NCBI RefSeq assembly: GCF_000721105.1
Contig: NZ_JOEV01000037.1
Span: forward strand, 14,602-78,601
DNA from: Streptomyces cellulosae
GTDB taxonomy: Bacteria; Actinomycetota; Actinomycetes; Streptomycetales; Streptomycetaceae
DNA length: 64,000 bases
Reading direction: 5' to 3'
Part shown: piece after piece, positions 1-7,762 of the stretch
Layout of the letters: every line of letters begins with the position of its first letter
Position numbering within the stretch: the first letter of the stretch is position 1
Translations under genes and position numbers: made by a program
The notes under the pieces: generated by a model
Seen by the model: only the letters and a program-made list of their open reading frames with translations
What the model was told of the DNA's origin: nothing
The model's database searches: none

Positions 1-144
1 GACAGCGCAAGGCCGACGGTCCGGCTGCCGGCCTCGCTGCAGGGAATGCTCCGACCGGTGCCCCGGTCGCGACCTGAAGCCCGGACCGAGGGACGGCCCA
101 GCCGGTTATGGCGGGGCCGCCCTTCAGCCTGCCCTTCCTCCCAG

Positions 145-660
145 GCCTTTCGCCGTGCAGGATCTCCAGTGTCGGCAGGCGGGCAGGCAGCCCCACGGAA
201 CCCCACAGCGCCAGCAGCGGCATGGTGAGGCGGTGGCCTTCGGCGGCGTCGATGTCATCGAGCGCGGTGTCCTCCTCCACGGCGCGGTAGTCGTCGAGGC
301 TCGCGCGCAGGGCACCCGGGCGGGAGAACGCACGGACGTAGCCGTCGACGGCGTCGGCCGTGACTCCGTGGCGGTTGTAGGTCCACCGCTCGAAGAAGTA
401 CTCGAGATACCCGCGGATGTCGTGCCCCACCAAACGCTCGGGCAGATCGGGCTGCATGTGGAACAGCCAGTGCCAGTACCCGGAGGCGAGTGAGGCGTCC
501 AAGCGGCGGAACATCTCCCGGGTGGGAACGATGTCGAGCACGGCCAGCCGCTCCACCTGGCCCGGGCGGTCCAGCGCCCAGCGGTGCCCCACGCGGGCGC
601 CGCGGTAGTGGCCCACGACCATGGCCCGCTCGAAGCCGAACGCCTCGACCAGAGGATTGC
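145..660 (-). pseudogene. haloacetate dehalogenase-like alpha/beta hydrolase remnant
   Basis: Read on the minus strand, about 170 residues match the middle of haloacetate (fluoroacetate) dehalogenases: VVGHYRGARVGHRWALD at the nucleophile elbow, then LAVLDIVPT, a YWHWLFHMQPDLPERL cap-domain segment and MPLLALWGS. The N-terminal part, including the first strands and oxyanion residues, is missing upstream of about 660. The reading frame loses similarity after LWGS, so the C-terminal catalytic His is also absent. At the elbow the family has GHDRG, with Asp as nucleophile; here the codon is TAC, giving GHYRG. The gene is therefore truncated at both ends and lacks its nucleophile. Its upstream cut meets a CGNR-regulator remnant on the other strand. 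Confidence 0.75.
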
Positions 661-663
661 GGG

Positions 664-1231
664 CGAGTCTGCCTGGACTTCGCCAACACCCTTCGAAGCC
701 GGTGGAGAGCCACTCCGGAGGAGACGCTCCGGGAACGCACGACCTGATGGACTGGCTCCGAGAGGCCCTTCTGCTCGCACCGCGAACCACCGCCCCCGCC
801 CCGGCAGCCGTTCTCGTCTCCGCCCGACGGCTGCGCGAGGCCGTCGACCGGGCCGTCCTGGCGGTCGCGGACGGCCGACTGCCCGCAGCCGGCGACGTGA
901 CGCTGCTCAACCGATCGGCAGCGGCGGCCCCCAGACCCGCCCCGCAACTCGTCATCGCCGAGGACCACCTGGAGCCGCCGGCACCACGACCCTCGCCGCC
1001 GACCCCACACTCGCCCTGGCGCTCATCGCCCAGGACGCCGTCGGCTTGCTTCTGTCCGCCGAGATCCGGCGCGTACGCGTCTGCGGAGCCGACCGCTGCG
1101 CACTGCGCTTCCTGGACCGCTCCCCCGCCCACAACCGCCGCTGGTGCTCCATGTCCCGCTGCGGAAACCGCACGAAGGTGCGCCTGCATCAGGCGCGAAC
1201 AAGGCAGGGCGGCCGGATCGCGGAAAGCTGA
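664..1231 (+). pseudogene. CGNR zinc-finger (ABATE) regulator, frameshifted
   Basis: Three successive plus frames together spell one ABATE/zf-CGNR protein. The segments are VCLDFANTLRSRWRATPEE near 664-735, DLMDWLREALLLAP through LVIAEDHLE near 737-970, and LALALIAQDAVGLLLSAEIRRV ending in the zinc finger (VCGADRC, WCSMSRCGNRTKVR) near 1000-1231. Each join looks like a small deletion or insertion, near 738 and near 975. The 5' end begins abruptly at the dehalogenase junction. Intact family members are DNA-binding regulators of about 180-200 residues, often beside hydrolase or oxidoreductase genes. With two frameshifts it is unlikely to make a functional protein unless they are sequencing errors. 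Confidence 0.75.
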
Positions 1232-1247
1232 CGGGTGAATCCTCAGC

Positions 1248-1757
1248 TCACTCGGGCGACCTCATACGAAAGGCTGGGCCAGGGACGCTCTCGATGTCCT
1301 TGACTTGCACCGGGTGGCCTCGTTCGCAGCTGATCCGGACGTCGACGGGCGCGCCGCAGTCGCGGTGTCGCGCCAGCACCGCCGGTCCCTCTGGGTCGGC
1401 GCGGTAACGGTCACCCCACTGCAGCAGCCCCATCACAGCCGGCACCAGATCCATGCCCTTGGGGGTGATCACATACTTCGGCCGGCTCCGCGAACCGGGC
1501 TCCTTGTACGTCTCGATCGCGAGGATCCCTTCTTCCACCAGCATCCGAAGCCGCGTCGACAGAAGGTTACGAGGACATCCCAGAACACGTTCGAAGTCAC
1601 TGAACCGGGACGAGCCGTACCACACCTCACGCAGGATCAGGATCGTCCACTTCTCACCGATGATCTCAAGCGTCCGCGCGATCGAGCAGTTGGACGTGTC
1701 CCGGTCGAGCCGGGGGTCCATGCCGGTGTCCTGAAGAACTGCGGTCCACGCATCCAT
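1248..1757 (-). CDS. HxlR-family winged-helix regulator
   Basis: This 169-residue protein has the HxlR signature: CSIARTLEIIGEKWTILILR, then RFSDFERVLGCPRNLLSTRL (recognition helix region), EGILAIETY and the wing and helix KYVITPKGMDLVPAVMGLLQWG. The Cys just before the HTH is the position used for thiol or electrophile sensing in several HxlR proteins. An alternative start is the internal Met about 12 residues in. A TAGAAT -10 lies about 10 bp upstream of the start, and the palindromic operator at 1779-1800 overlaps the -35 region, so autoregulation is likely. The same operator occurs at two other promoters in this window, which makes this gene the best candidate for their regulator. Effector unknown. 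Confidence 0.9.
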   Translation of the reverse strand: MDAWTAVLQDTGMDPRLDRDTSNCSIARTLEIIGEKWTILILREVWYGSSRFSDFERVLGCPRNLLSTRLRMLVEEGILAIETYKEPGSRSRPKYVITPKGMDLVPAVMGLLQWGDRYRADPEGPAVLARHRDCGAPVDVRISCERGHPVQVKDIESVPGPAFRMRSPE

Positions 1758-1778
1758 GGGAGCGATTCTATCCGCGTT

Positions 1779-1800
1779 TGAGTTTACATTTAGCTACTCA
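1779..1800. promoter_or_regulatory. candidate HxlR operator, copy 1
   Basis: TGAGT and ACTCA are inverted half-sites separated by 12 bp, with TTTACATT in the centre. The site lies just upstream of the HxlR gene that reads leftwards (start 1757). Near-identical sites lie at 7662 and 11884. Confidence 0.6.
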
Positions 1801-1822
1801 GCCCTCGACGCCCGACGGGACA

Positions 1823-1839
1823 CTCGCCTCTCAGGCGAG
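1823..1839. terminator. short GC-rich hairpin
   Basis: CTCGCCT and AGGCGAG form a 7-bp perfect stem with a 3-base loop. It sits between the HxlR promoter and a dead TetR remnant. No U-tract follows, so a terminator role is only possible. Confidence 0.3.
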
Positions 1840-1872
1840 GAAGCCACAGTCCATCTGAGGTGGGGCGCGCAA

Positions 1873-2010
1873 CACCAAGGAGCGCAAGCAGGTGACGCGG
1901 CAACGGTTCACCGAGAAGGCCGGCCGCCGATTCATGCAGGACGGGATAAGGACGGCTCGGGCATCTCGACACTGAGGGCGGACGCCGGGCTCACCAACGG
2001 ATGCAGCCAT
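1873..2010 (+). pseudogene. TetR N-terminal remnant
   Basis: One frame reads TRQRFTEKAGRRFMQDG. After a 1-2 base shift the next frame reads DGSGISTLRADAGLTNG, the TetR recognition helix, and then similarity stops where GAFYAHF would follow. It is closely related to the intact TetR at 2644-3234 and to the remnant at 14048. Only part of the HTH domain survives and no ligand domain follows. Confidence 0.65.
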
Positions 2011-2445
2011 GGACCTGTGAGATTTTAGATTATGACCGTATTCACATCAGTGGCCTGGCCGGTTCAGCTGACCCAGCGCGCAACGGAAGCCACGTAGTGC
2101 CGGTCCCGACGGCGCGCTGGTGTGCGACGGGTCCCCACGCCCCACATCCCCGGCACGGCTCGCCCTCTTCCAGGGCCTGCGCCGTCCCGATGGAAAGCCC
2201 CATCACCGTGCCATGAATCGCTGTTGCGGTCATGCTCCGCCGGTGCTGGAGCCGCTGCTGCCGAACAGCAACAACCAGTGCGGCTGGTGGCGGGACCACC
2301 CCGCCGCACTCCTGGCCTGGCTTCGGTCGTGATCGCAGAGACAGGCCCTAGCCAGGGCGCCGTCGCGCGGCAGAGGGGAGCCGCAGCCGACGTCGCGGTG
2401 GCGGTCCGGGGCGCTGCCCGGTGCGAGCCGCGAAATGCCCGTCGC
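2011..2445. other. no convincing gene
   Basis: Several short open frames exist on both strands, but none resembles a known family. One minus-strand frame contains a CRGCGAWGP stretch of unknown meaning. Probably decayed sequence between the TetR remnant and the thioesterase remnant. Confidence 0.4.
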
Positions 2446-2632
2446 GGTACAAGGGGGGCGGGAACGGAAGGGGCACGCAGGGCCTGGTGGCGTGGGCGAG
2501 CAGTCTGTCCGTCGCATCGACCGACTGGGCGTGCGTGAGAGCGGTTTGCCGTCTTCTGCTGACGATTGGGTCGACGGCGCGGACCTTGCCGGTGTCCACG
2601 GTGATCGGCCGGAGGAACTTTCCGTCAGACCC
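2446..2632 (-). pseudogene. C-terminal half of a PaaI-type thioesterase (duplicate)
   Basis: The minus strand reads KFLRPITVDTGKVRAVDPIV, RRRQTALTHAQSVDATDRLL and AHATRPC. This aligns residue for residue with the last 60 or so residues of the intact thioesterase at 3488-3988 (KFLRRVTVDTGPVRA, GRQTALAQAQLVDATDRLLAHATSSC). The catalytic N-terminal half is missing and it abuts the stop codon of the TetR gene. It is a diverged, truncated paralogue from a local duplication or parallel acquisition. Confidence 0.75.
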
Positions 2633-2643
2633 GATGTGGTGCG

Positions 2644-3234
2644 TCAGACGCGCTGCTCGGCGTCCAGCAGCGCGAGGGCGTTGTTCACCCCCTGCTCGAG
2701 GAGCGCATTGGCCAGTTGGCTGTCGGTCAACGCGCGAGACAGCTGCAGTGTCCCGGCCATCAGACCCAGGAGGCTGAGCGCCTTCACCCGCGCGGACGAC
2801 GGGGCCTCGGGCGCCATACGGGCGGCAATACCCTCGATGAGAATCAGCACGCCGTCGGTGTAAGCCTGCCTGGTTGCGTCGGTGCAGCGCCCGAGCTCGT
2901 CGAGCAGAGCGGCGTTGGGGCAGCCGTCGCCAAGGTTCTCGCGGTGCTGGGGCGACAGGTACCCCCGCACAATCTGCTCGAGTCCGGCACGGCCCGGCAA
3001 AGCCCGCGCGACGACGTTCTCGGCCTGCACCTTCAACTGGTCGGCGATCGCGGCGGCGACGAGGTCGTTCTTGGATTCGAAGTGAGCGTAGAAGGCCCCG
3101 TTGGTCAGCCCCGCGTCCTTCATGAGCGTCGAGACCCCGGAGCCGTCGATACCGTCCCGCTTGAACCGGCGGCCCGCGGTCTCGATGATCCGCCGCCTCG
3201 TCTCCGGCTTGTGCTCTTTTCCGTACCGCGCCAC
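2644..3234 (-). CDS. TetR/AcrR-family regulator
   Basis: This is a 196-residue one-component repressor. The HTH spans about residues 12-55 (ETRRRIIETAGRRFKRDG, DGSGVSTLMKDAGLTNGAFY). The C-terminal ligand domain has the YLSPQHREN...GCPNAALLDEL motif typical of TetR_C_33-like proteins that control electrophile or oxidoreductase genes. The start is GTG with AAGGAG about 9 bp upstream. It is the only intact copy of a subfamily whose other members in the window (1873, 6961, 14048) are broken. The thioesterase fragment directly downstream suggests that its former target gene was in the same operon. Confidence 0.9.
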   Translation of the reverse strand: MARYGKEHKPETRRRIIETAGRRFKRDGIDGSGVSTLMKDAGLTNGAFYAHFESKNDLVAAAIADQLKVQAENVVARALPGRAGLEQIVRGYLSPQHRENLGDGCPNAALLDELGRCTDATRQAYTDGVLILIEGIAARMAPEAPSSARVKALSLLGLMAGTLQLSRALTDSQLANALLEQGVNNALALLDAEQRV

Positions 3235-3289
3235 GGTTCACGCTCCTTCGCCGGCCGGAAGGACCGGTTGCTCCTTTACCGACTTTGCC

Positions 3290-3317
3290 AGTCTATGGTA
3301 TTGCGAACGTAATCCAA
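3290..3317 (-). promoter_or_regulatory. promoter of the TetR gene
   Basis: On the minus strand TTGGAT, a 16-bp spacer and TAGACT lie about 55 bp before the GTG start. The overlapping imperfect dyad ATTGCGAACGTAAT is a possible autoregulatory operator. Confidence 0.4.
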
Positions 3318-3487
3318 AAAGTCGACAGGGGCGACACCGTCGGCCGCCTCGCCGCCAGTTGCCCTCTGCGGCAGGACGACGAGCGAGCGTCGGACTTGGC
3401 CGCAGCCGAGCGGGGTATCGATGCCCTCATGGTTGCCCTCGGTTGGCCCCGGGTTGCCCCCACGGACCGAGTGGCCTGCATGTGAAG

Positions 3488-3988
3488 TCACACCTGAGGG
3501 GCGGGCACCGGGAAGAGCATGCAGCTGCTGGTGGCGTGGGCGAGCAGTCTGTCCGTCGCGTCGACCAACTGCGCCTGGGCGAGAGCGGTTTGGCGGCCCT
3601 TGCTGACGACCGTGCCGATGGCGCGCACCGGGCCCGTGTCCACGGTGACCCGCCGCAGGAACTTCACCGTCAGGTCGAGCGAGGTGTACGCCATGCCCTG
3701 CGGGAGAGTGGACTGGACGGCGCAGCCCGCCGCCGAGTCGAGCAGGGTGGCGAAGACGCCGCCGTGCACGCTGCCGATCGGGTTGTAGTGCTCCTCCCCC
3801 GGTGTCAGCGAGAAGACCGCCCTGCCGGGCTCCACCTCGTCCAGGGCGAAGTCGACGGTGCGACCGATCGGCGCACTCGGCAGCCGCCCTGCCTGCACCT
3901 CCCGGAGGAAGTCGATGCCGGCCATGCACCCGGCGGCCTCCGCCGAGATCGCGGGATCGTCCCAGTGATACGTACGCGTTCGACCCAC
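3488..3988 (-). CDS. PaaI-family hotdog-fold acyl-CoA thioesterase
   Basis: This 166-residue protein contains the hotdog active-site segment HYNPIGSVHGGVFATLLDSA, with the HGG motif and the downstream Asp/Ser expected for PaaI/YbgC-like thioesterases, followed by YTSLDLTVKFLR and TVDTGPVRAIGTVV. It should hydrolyse a short or aromatic acyl-CoA in the cytoplasm. It is divergent from the HxlR gene at 4063 and shares a 75-bp intergenic region with it, so that regulator probably controls it. A decayed paralogue lies at 2446-2632. Substrate cannot be inferred. Confidence 0.88.
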   Translation of the reverse strand: MGRTRTYHWDDPAISAEAAGCMAGIDFLREVQAGRLPSAPIGRTVDFALDEVEPGRAVFSLTPGEEHYNPIGSVHGGVFATLLDSAAGCAVQSTLPQGMAYTSLDLTVKFLRRVTVDTGPVRAIGTVVSKGRQTALAQAQLVDATDRLLAHATSSCMLFPVPAPQV

Positions 3989-4033
3989 GGTCCAGCGCCC
4001 CTCCCTCTGGCTGTCAGGCGGCTTTTCCCAGCG

Positions 4034-4063
4034 AAGCTAGACTTTTGCCCACCTGACTGTCAA
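4034..4063 (-). promoter_or_regulatory. strong sigma70-like promoter of the thioesterase
   Basis: On the minus strand TTGACA and CTAGCT (17-bp spacer), or TAGCTT (18-bp spacer), lie upstream of the start at 3988. The -35 box overlaps the first possible start codon of the divergent HxlR gene, which favours the later start (4093) for that gene. Confidence 0.5.
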
Positions 4064-4560
4064 TGACGAAGTCAGACCCTTACGATGGCGGGATGGAGTG
4101 GCTTGAGGCGAGCACGGAGAACTGCCCCGTCCAGCGCACGCTCGACGTGATCGGGGAGAAATGGACGCTGCTGATCCTGCGTGACGCCGTCAACGGCGTC
4201 CGCCGCTTCGACGACTTCCATCGCCACATCGGCCTGTCGGAAGCCGTCCTCAGCGACCGTCTCCGCAAGCTGACCTCGTCCGGCATCCTGAAGACCGTCC
4301 CCTACCAGGAGCCCGGCAGCCGCGCCCGCAACGAATACCGTCTGACCCGCAAGGGCTGGGACCTGTGGCCCGTCCTGATGGCGCTGAGCCAGTGGGGCGA
4401 GGCATACGCCCTCGGCTCCGAGGGTCCTCTACTGGACGTCCGCCACACCGAGTGCGACGGCCCGGTTCGCGTCGTCGTGGAGTGCTCCACGGATCACTCC
4501 ACCCTCACTCCCCGTGAAGTCACCGCCCGGCTGGGAACAGGCGCCCGCCTCCGGTCGTGA
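4063..4560 (+). CDS. HxlR-family winged-helix regulator
   Basis: This protein has up to 165 residues; a start at 4093 (ATGGAGTGG) would give 155. It contains CPVQRTLDVIGEKWTLLILR, RRFDDFHRHIGLSEAVLSDR and LTRKGWDLWPVLMALSQWGE, all typical of HxlR proteins, including the conserved Cys before the HTH. It shares architecture but not close sequence with the HxlR at 1248. It is divergent from the thioesterase gene at 3488, the most likely target. No clear ribosome site precedes either start, so leaderless translation is possible. Confidence 0.88.
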   Translation: MTKSDPYDGGMEWLEASTENCPVQRTLDVIGEKWTLLILRDAVNGVRRFDDFHRHIGLSEAVLSDRLRKLTSSGILKTVPYQEPGSRARNEYRLTRKGWDLWPVLMALSQWGEAYALGSEGPLLDVRHTECDGPVRVVVECSTDHSTLTPREVTARLGTGARLRS

Positions 4561-4566
4561 GCCATC

Positions 4567-4653
4567 GACATCCCCCATGCTGGGTGGGCAGCGCCGGATT
4601 GTCCGCTTTGGCGGCGAGCGTGCCGGTGGGGCGCCGGTGATGATGACACTCAC
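4567..4653 (-). pseudogene. N-terminal scrap resembling a beta-keto acid cleavage enzyme
   Basis: From a GTG at 4653 the minus strand reads SVIITGAP, then after a one-base slip TGTLAAKADNPALPTQ. This resembles the first strand of the 3-keto-5-aminohexanoate cleavage (BKACE) family. It ends within 30 residues at the end of the HxlR gene. The assignment rests on a very short match and could be wrong. Confidence 0.3.
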
Positions 4654-4679
4654 GGGGTCTTCCTGGAGACCGGCCTGGA

Positions 4680-5110
4680 TCAGGCGAGGCACGTCAGCGG
4701 ACGGCCGCCGTTGTACGTGACCATGTCGGCCAGCGCGGCGGCGACATCGACCGGGGCGCCCGGTGCGGCTCCGGTGAGTTCGGCGTACGGTCCGAGGTCG
4801 GCTTCGTACGCGGCCTGCAGCGGGGACGGTCCCGACGCCGACCCTCTCGGGCGGTCGCCTGGACGAAGCGCAGGTAGTCGAGGACGTCCTCGATGAGTTG
4901 AGGGCCGCCGACCGGACCGTGGCCGGGAACGATGATGTCCGCGCCGAGCGGGGCGACGATGTCCTCCAGCACGCTGATCGCGCCGGCGACGGATCCCTGG
5001 ACCAGGAACGGCGTCCCCCCGTTGAACAGGAGGTCACCGGCGAACAGCACCCGACGCTCCGGGATCCACACGAGGGAGGAGTCGTTGGTTGTATGCGCCG
5101 CCAGCACGGA
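4680..5110 (-). pseudogene. MBL-fold metallo-hydrolase, C-terminal part
   Basis: The minus strand reads VLAAHTTNDSSLVWIPERRV, LFAGDLLFNGGTPFLVQGS and IIVPGHGPVGG. It contains the FAGD and PGHGP motifs of metallo-beta-lactamase-fold hydrolases, then VLDYLRFVQATARE. A frameshift near 4850 leads into SPLQAAYEADLGPYAELTGA and a stop at 4680. The N-terminal HxHxDH zinc motif is missing. The 5' end is joined directly to the middle of a FadD-like gene on the same strand, so this is a deletion junction rather than two intact neighbours. Confidence 0.7.
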
Positions 5111-6014
5111 ACCACCGCCGCCGCCACGCGAAGGTTCGCGGCCAGGCGGGCGACGTCGACCGTGCCGTCGAGTGCGGAGAGCAGACCCCCGTACGTCGTC
5201 GGGACACCGGCGAAGAACGTCACGTCGTGGGCGAGCATGAGACGCAGGGTCGTCGGCGCCTCGAACCTGGGCTGCATCACGATCGTGCCGCCGAAGGCGA
5301 GGGCGCCGTCGTGGATCACGGTCTGGCCGAAGACGTGGAACAGCGGCAACGCGCACAGGTACGTGTCGGGACGCTCGGGGTCGGAGGCGAACAGGTCGAC
5401 GCCGGCGAGCGCGTTGTCGTACACGTTGTGGTGACGCAACTCGGCGCCCTTGGGCCGGCCGGTCGTGCCGGAGGTGTAGAGGACCACCGCGGTGTCGTCC
5501 TCCTCGCTCTCGACCGTCTGGAACGTCACCGGCTGGTCGGTGACGACCGCGGCGTACGACTCCGGCGTCCCGTGCCCGGCCCACGGTGCTCCACCGCCCT
5601 CGATCAGGAAGAACTCGGTACAGCCCTCCGTGGCCTGGAACCCCTCCCACGCGGTCTGGCCGATCGGCAGTTCCGCCGTGCCCTGGAACGCGAGTACGCC
5701 TTCGCGTCGGAGTCGGTGAGGTGGTAGGCGACCTCGCGAGCCTTCAACAGCACGTTCAGCGGCACGACCGCCGCCCCGGCCTTGAGGATGCCGAAGTAGA
5801 CGCTGGTGAAGTGGGGCAGGTTGAGACAGGACAGTGCGACCTTGTCGCCCGGCTGGATGCCGCGCGATACGAGTAGGTTCGCGACCCGGTTGGCCGCGGC
5901 GTCGAGAGCTCTGTAGGTGATGCGGTCGTCACCGAAGACCATCGCGGTGCGCTCCGGGTACCGGGACACGGAGTCCGTCAGCACGCGTGACACGTTGCGG
6001 GTCGGTCTGTGCAT
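5111..6014 (-). pseudogene. FadD-like acyl-CoA synthetase, frameshifted and truncated
   Basis: The ATG at 6014 opens MHRPTRNVSRVLTDSVSRYP and continues through YRALDAAANRVANLLVSRGI. Near 5692 the frame shifts to AFQGTAELPIGQTAWEGFQ. It then carries the adenylation P-loop VVLYTSGTTGRPKGAEL and LPLFHVFGQ, and similarity stops near LAANLRVAA (about 5111). The C-terminal half with the adenylate-forming A8 and A10 motifs is gone. Intact relatives of about 500 residues activate medium- or long-chain fatty acids to CoA thioesters. With a frameshift and loss of half the protein it is not functional. Confidence 0.8.
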
Positions 6015-6089
6015 CGGCGTTCTCCCGGTTCTCTGGGTGGTGGGTCTCGTCTGGACCTGGTCCGGAGATGCCATGGGGAGGCTCACCGG

Positions 6090-6539
6090 CTGGAGTGCGA
6101 CCTTTACGCCGGCCGCCCGCCGCATGGTGAGTACGTCGTCGACGACTGCGGCGATGTCGCCGGCGACCAGATGCGACGGGATCCTCGGCCCGGACGGCAA
6201 CCCGAAAGTCGGCGAACTTGATCGCGCGGCGGTGCGCGCGCCTCGGTACTTGTGTTCCGGTGCCCGCCTAAAGTCCAGGACCAGTACGGGGGCCCCGGCG
6301 GCCTTGGCGATATGGCCGGCGAGCTTCCGGTCGACGAACGCCGACGAAAATACGGGACCCCCGGCGTGACTGTGCAGGAGGACGTAGTCGGTGTTGACGT
6401 CGACGGGTTCGCACCAGATACCCAGAACTCCACCCGCGTCCACCTCCCGATAGGTGACGCCTTCCGGCTCCCGCGCCATGAGATGGGAGCTCTCCACCCG
6501 GGTCCGATTCGCATCCAGTTCGGACTCGGGAATCACCAT
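6090..6539 (-). pseudogene. alpha/beta hydrolase (acetyl-esterase/lactonase type) remnant
   Basis: The minus strand reads SHLMAREPEGVTYREVDAGG, LLHSHAGGPVFSSAF and GAPVLVLDFRRAPEHKYR. These are the N-terminal landmarks of HSL-type alpha/beta hydrolases: HGGG-like oxyanion loop, then DFRRAPEH. After APEH the similarity is lost, the GxSxG nucleophile region is not recognisable, and the frame runs on into the FadD remnant. The oxyanion loop is HSHAGG rather than HGGG, as seen in some family members. Confidence 0.6.
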
Positions 6540-6666
6540 TGCGGCGAAGAAGTCCGCGAACTCGATCGCTCCGGACTCAGTTCAACAGCAGCGAACTCAG
6601 ACACGTGGCACCTCCATGGGGCCATCTGGGCATACCGGCCCGCCGGGACCGGTATGCCCGGGTTTG

Positions 6667-6955
6667 TCAGGCGGTGAGGGTGGGGTAGTCGGTGTAGCCG
6701 GTTGCGTCGCCGCCGTAGAAGGTGGCGGGGTCGGGGGTGTTGAGCGGCCCGCCGGTGCGTACGCGCTCGACCAGGTCGGGGTTGGCGAGCGCCATGGTGC
6801 CGACGGTGACGACGTCGGCGACGCCGTCTTCGACGTCCTTGGCGCGAGTGGCGATGTCGGTGCCGGCTCGGTTGAGGACCAAGGTGTTCGGCCACAGCTT
6901 GCGGAGGGTGTACAGAAGGTCATCGTCGCCGCCGTGGGCGATGTGCAGGTAGGCG
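6667..6955 (-). pseudogene. C-terminal fragment of an Old Yellow Enzyme-type reductase
   Basis: About 95 residues on the minus strand match the end of NADH:flavin oxidoreductase / alkene reductase (NemA type): YLHIAHGGDDDLLYTLRKLW, DGVADVVTVGTMALANPDLV, then VRTGGPLNTPDPATFYGGDA and GYTDYPTL before the stop. The first 260 or so residues, including the FMN and substrate His/Asn pair, are missing. The cut at about 6955 is joined head-on to the middle of a TetR HTH on the opposite strand, leaving two half-genes. Confidence 0.8.
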
Positions 6956-6960
6956 AGGAG

Positions 6961-7461
6961 CGCGGCGTGAACGGCATCAGCGTCGCCGATCTGATGAAGT
7001 CCATCGGGCTGACCACGGGCGGCTTCTACAAGCAGTTCCCCTCCAAGGAGGCCCTGATGGCCGAGGCGGCCCAAGCCGCATTCGGGGACCTTGACCTGCT
7101 CCTGGCGTCGTTCGACACGGACCACGGCGATCACGACACCGCACGCGGCGCCCTCATCGACTACTACCTGTCCACCGAGCACCGCGACCAGCCCGGCACC
7201 GGCTGTCCCACCGCGGGATTCGCAGGGGACACGGCTCGCGAACCCACAGCCGGGGAAGTGCGCGAAACGTACGCCGCCGGAGTCCAGGATTTCGCCTCAT
7301 GGATGTCCACCGAAACCACCGACGGCCTTCCCATGGTGGCCACTATGGTCGGCGCGATCCTGCTCGCCCGGGCCACGGCCGGCACAGAACTGTCGGAGAA
7401 GATCCTGGAGTCGACCCACAAAGCCCTGACCGCGCCACCGGGCCTTGACCCGGAATCCTGA
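6961..7461 (+). pseudogene. TetR regulator lacking its N-terminus
   Basis: The frame opens inside the HTH (RGVNGISVADLMKSIGLTTG, GGFYKQFPSKEALMAEAAQA). It continues as a complete TetR ligand domain to TALTAPPGLDPES-like residues before the stop at 7461, with the RDQPGTGCPTAGF motif. About 28 N-terminal residues (start codon and helix 1) were removed at the junction with the Old Yellow Enzyme fragment. A GTG at about 6968 could start a shorter protein, but with an incomplete DNA-binding domain. TetR genes are commonly divergent from such reductases, so the pair was probably a regulator-target module before the deletion. Confidence 0.7.
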
Positions 7462-7661
7462 ACACGAGCCAGGCGGCTGGGCCCAACACCGCAGGGCTGA
7501 GCGTTTATTGGGCCCGCCAAGGCGGTTGGTTCCCATGCTTCGGCAAGGGCGTACATCCCGTAACCGATCCTGCGGGGCCCCGCCGCTGCCGCCGCCCTGA
7601 CGTCGGGCCGACGACTGCGCGAGTCGGATGCTCACATCCATGGCATGACTCCGACCCCACC

Positions 7662-7694
7662 TGAGTTTACTTTTATACACCCAGAAAGTAGCGT
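7662..7694 (+). promoter_or_regulatory. promoter with candidate HxlR operator, copy 2
   Basis: TGAGT-N12-ACCCA (one mismatch in the right half-site) overlaps a promoter with TTTACT at -35, a 17-bp spacer and TAGCGT at -10. It lies about 70 bp before the oxidoreductase at 7763. Spacing and boxes are identical at 11884-11916. Confidence 0.6.
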
Positions 7695-7762
7695 CGGCGA
7701 CCGGGGACCTCCCCGAACCATCACATCGACCACTGAGCCACCCACACAGGAAGGCGGCCGTC

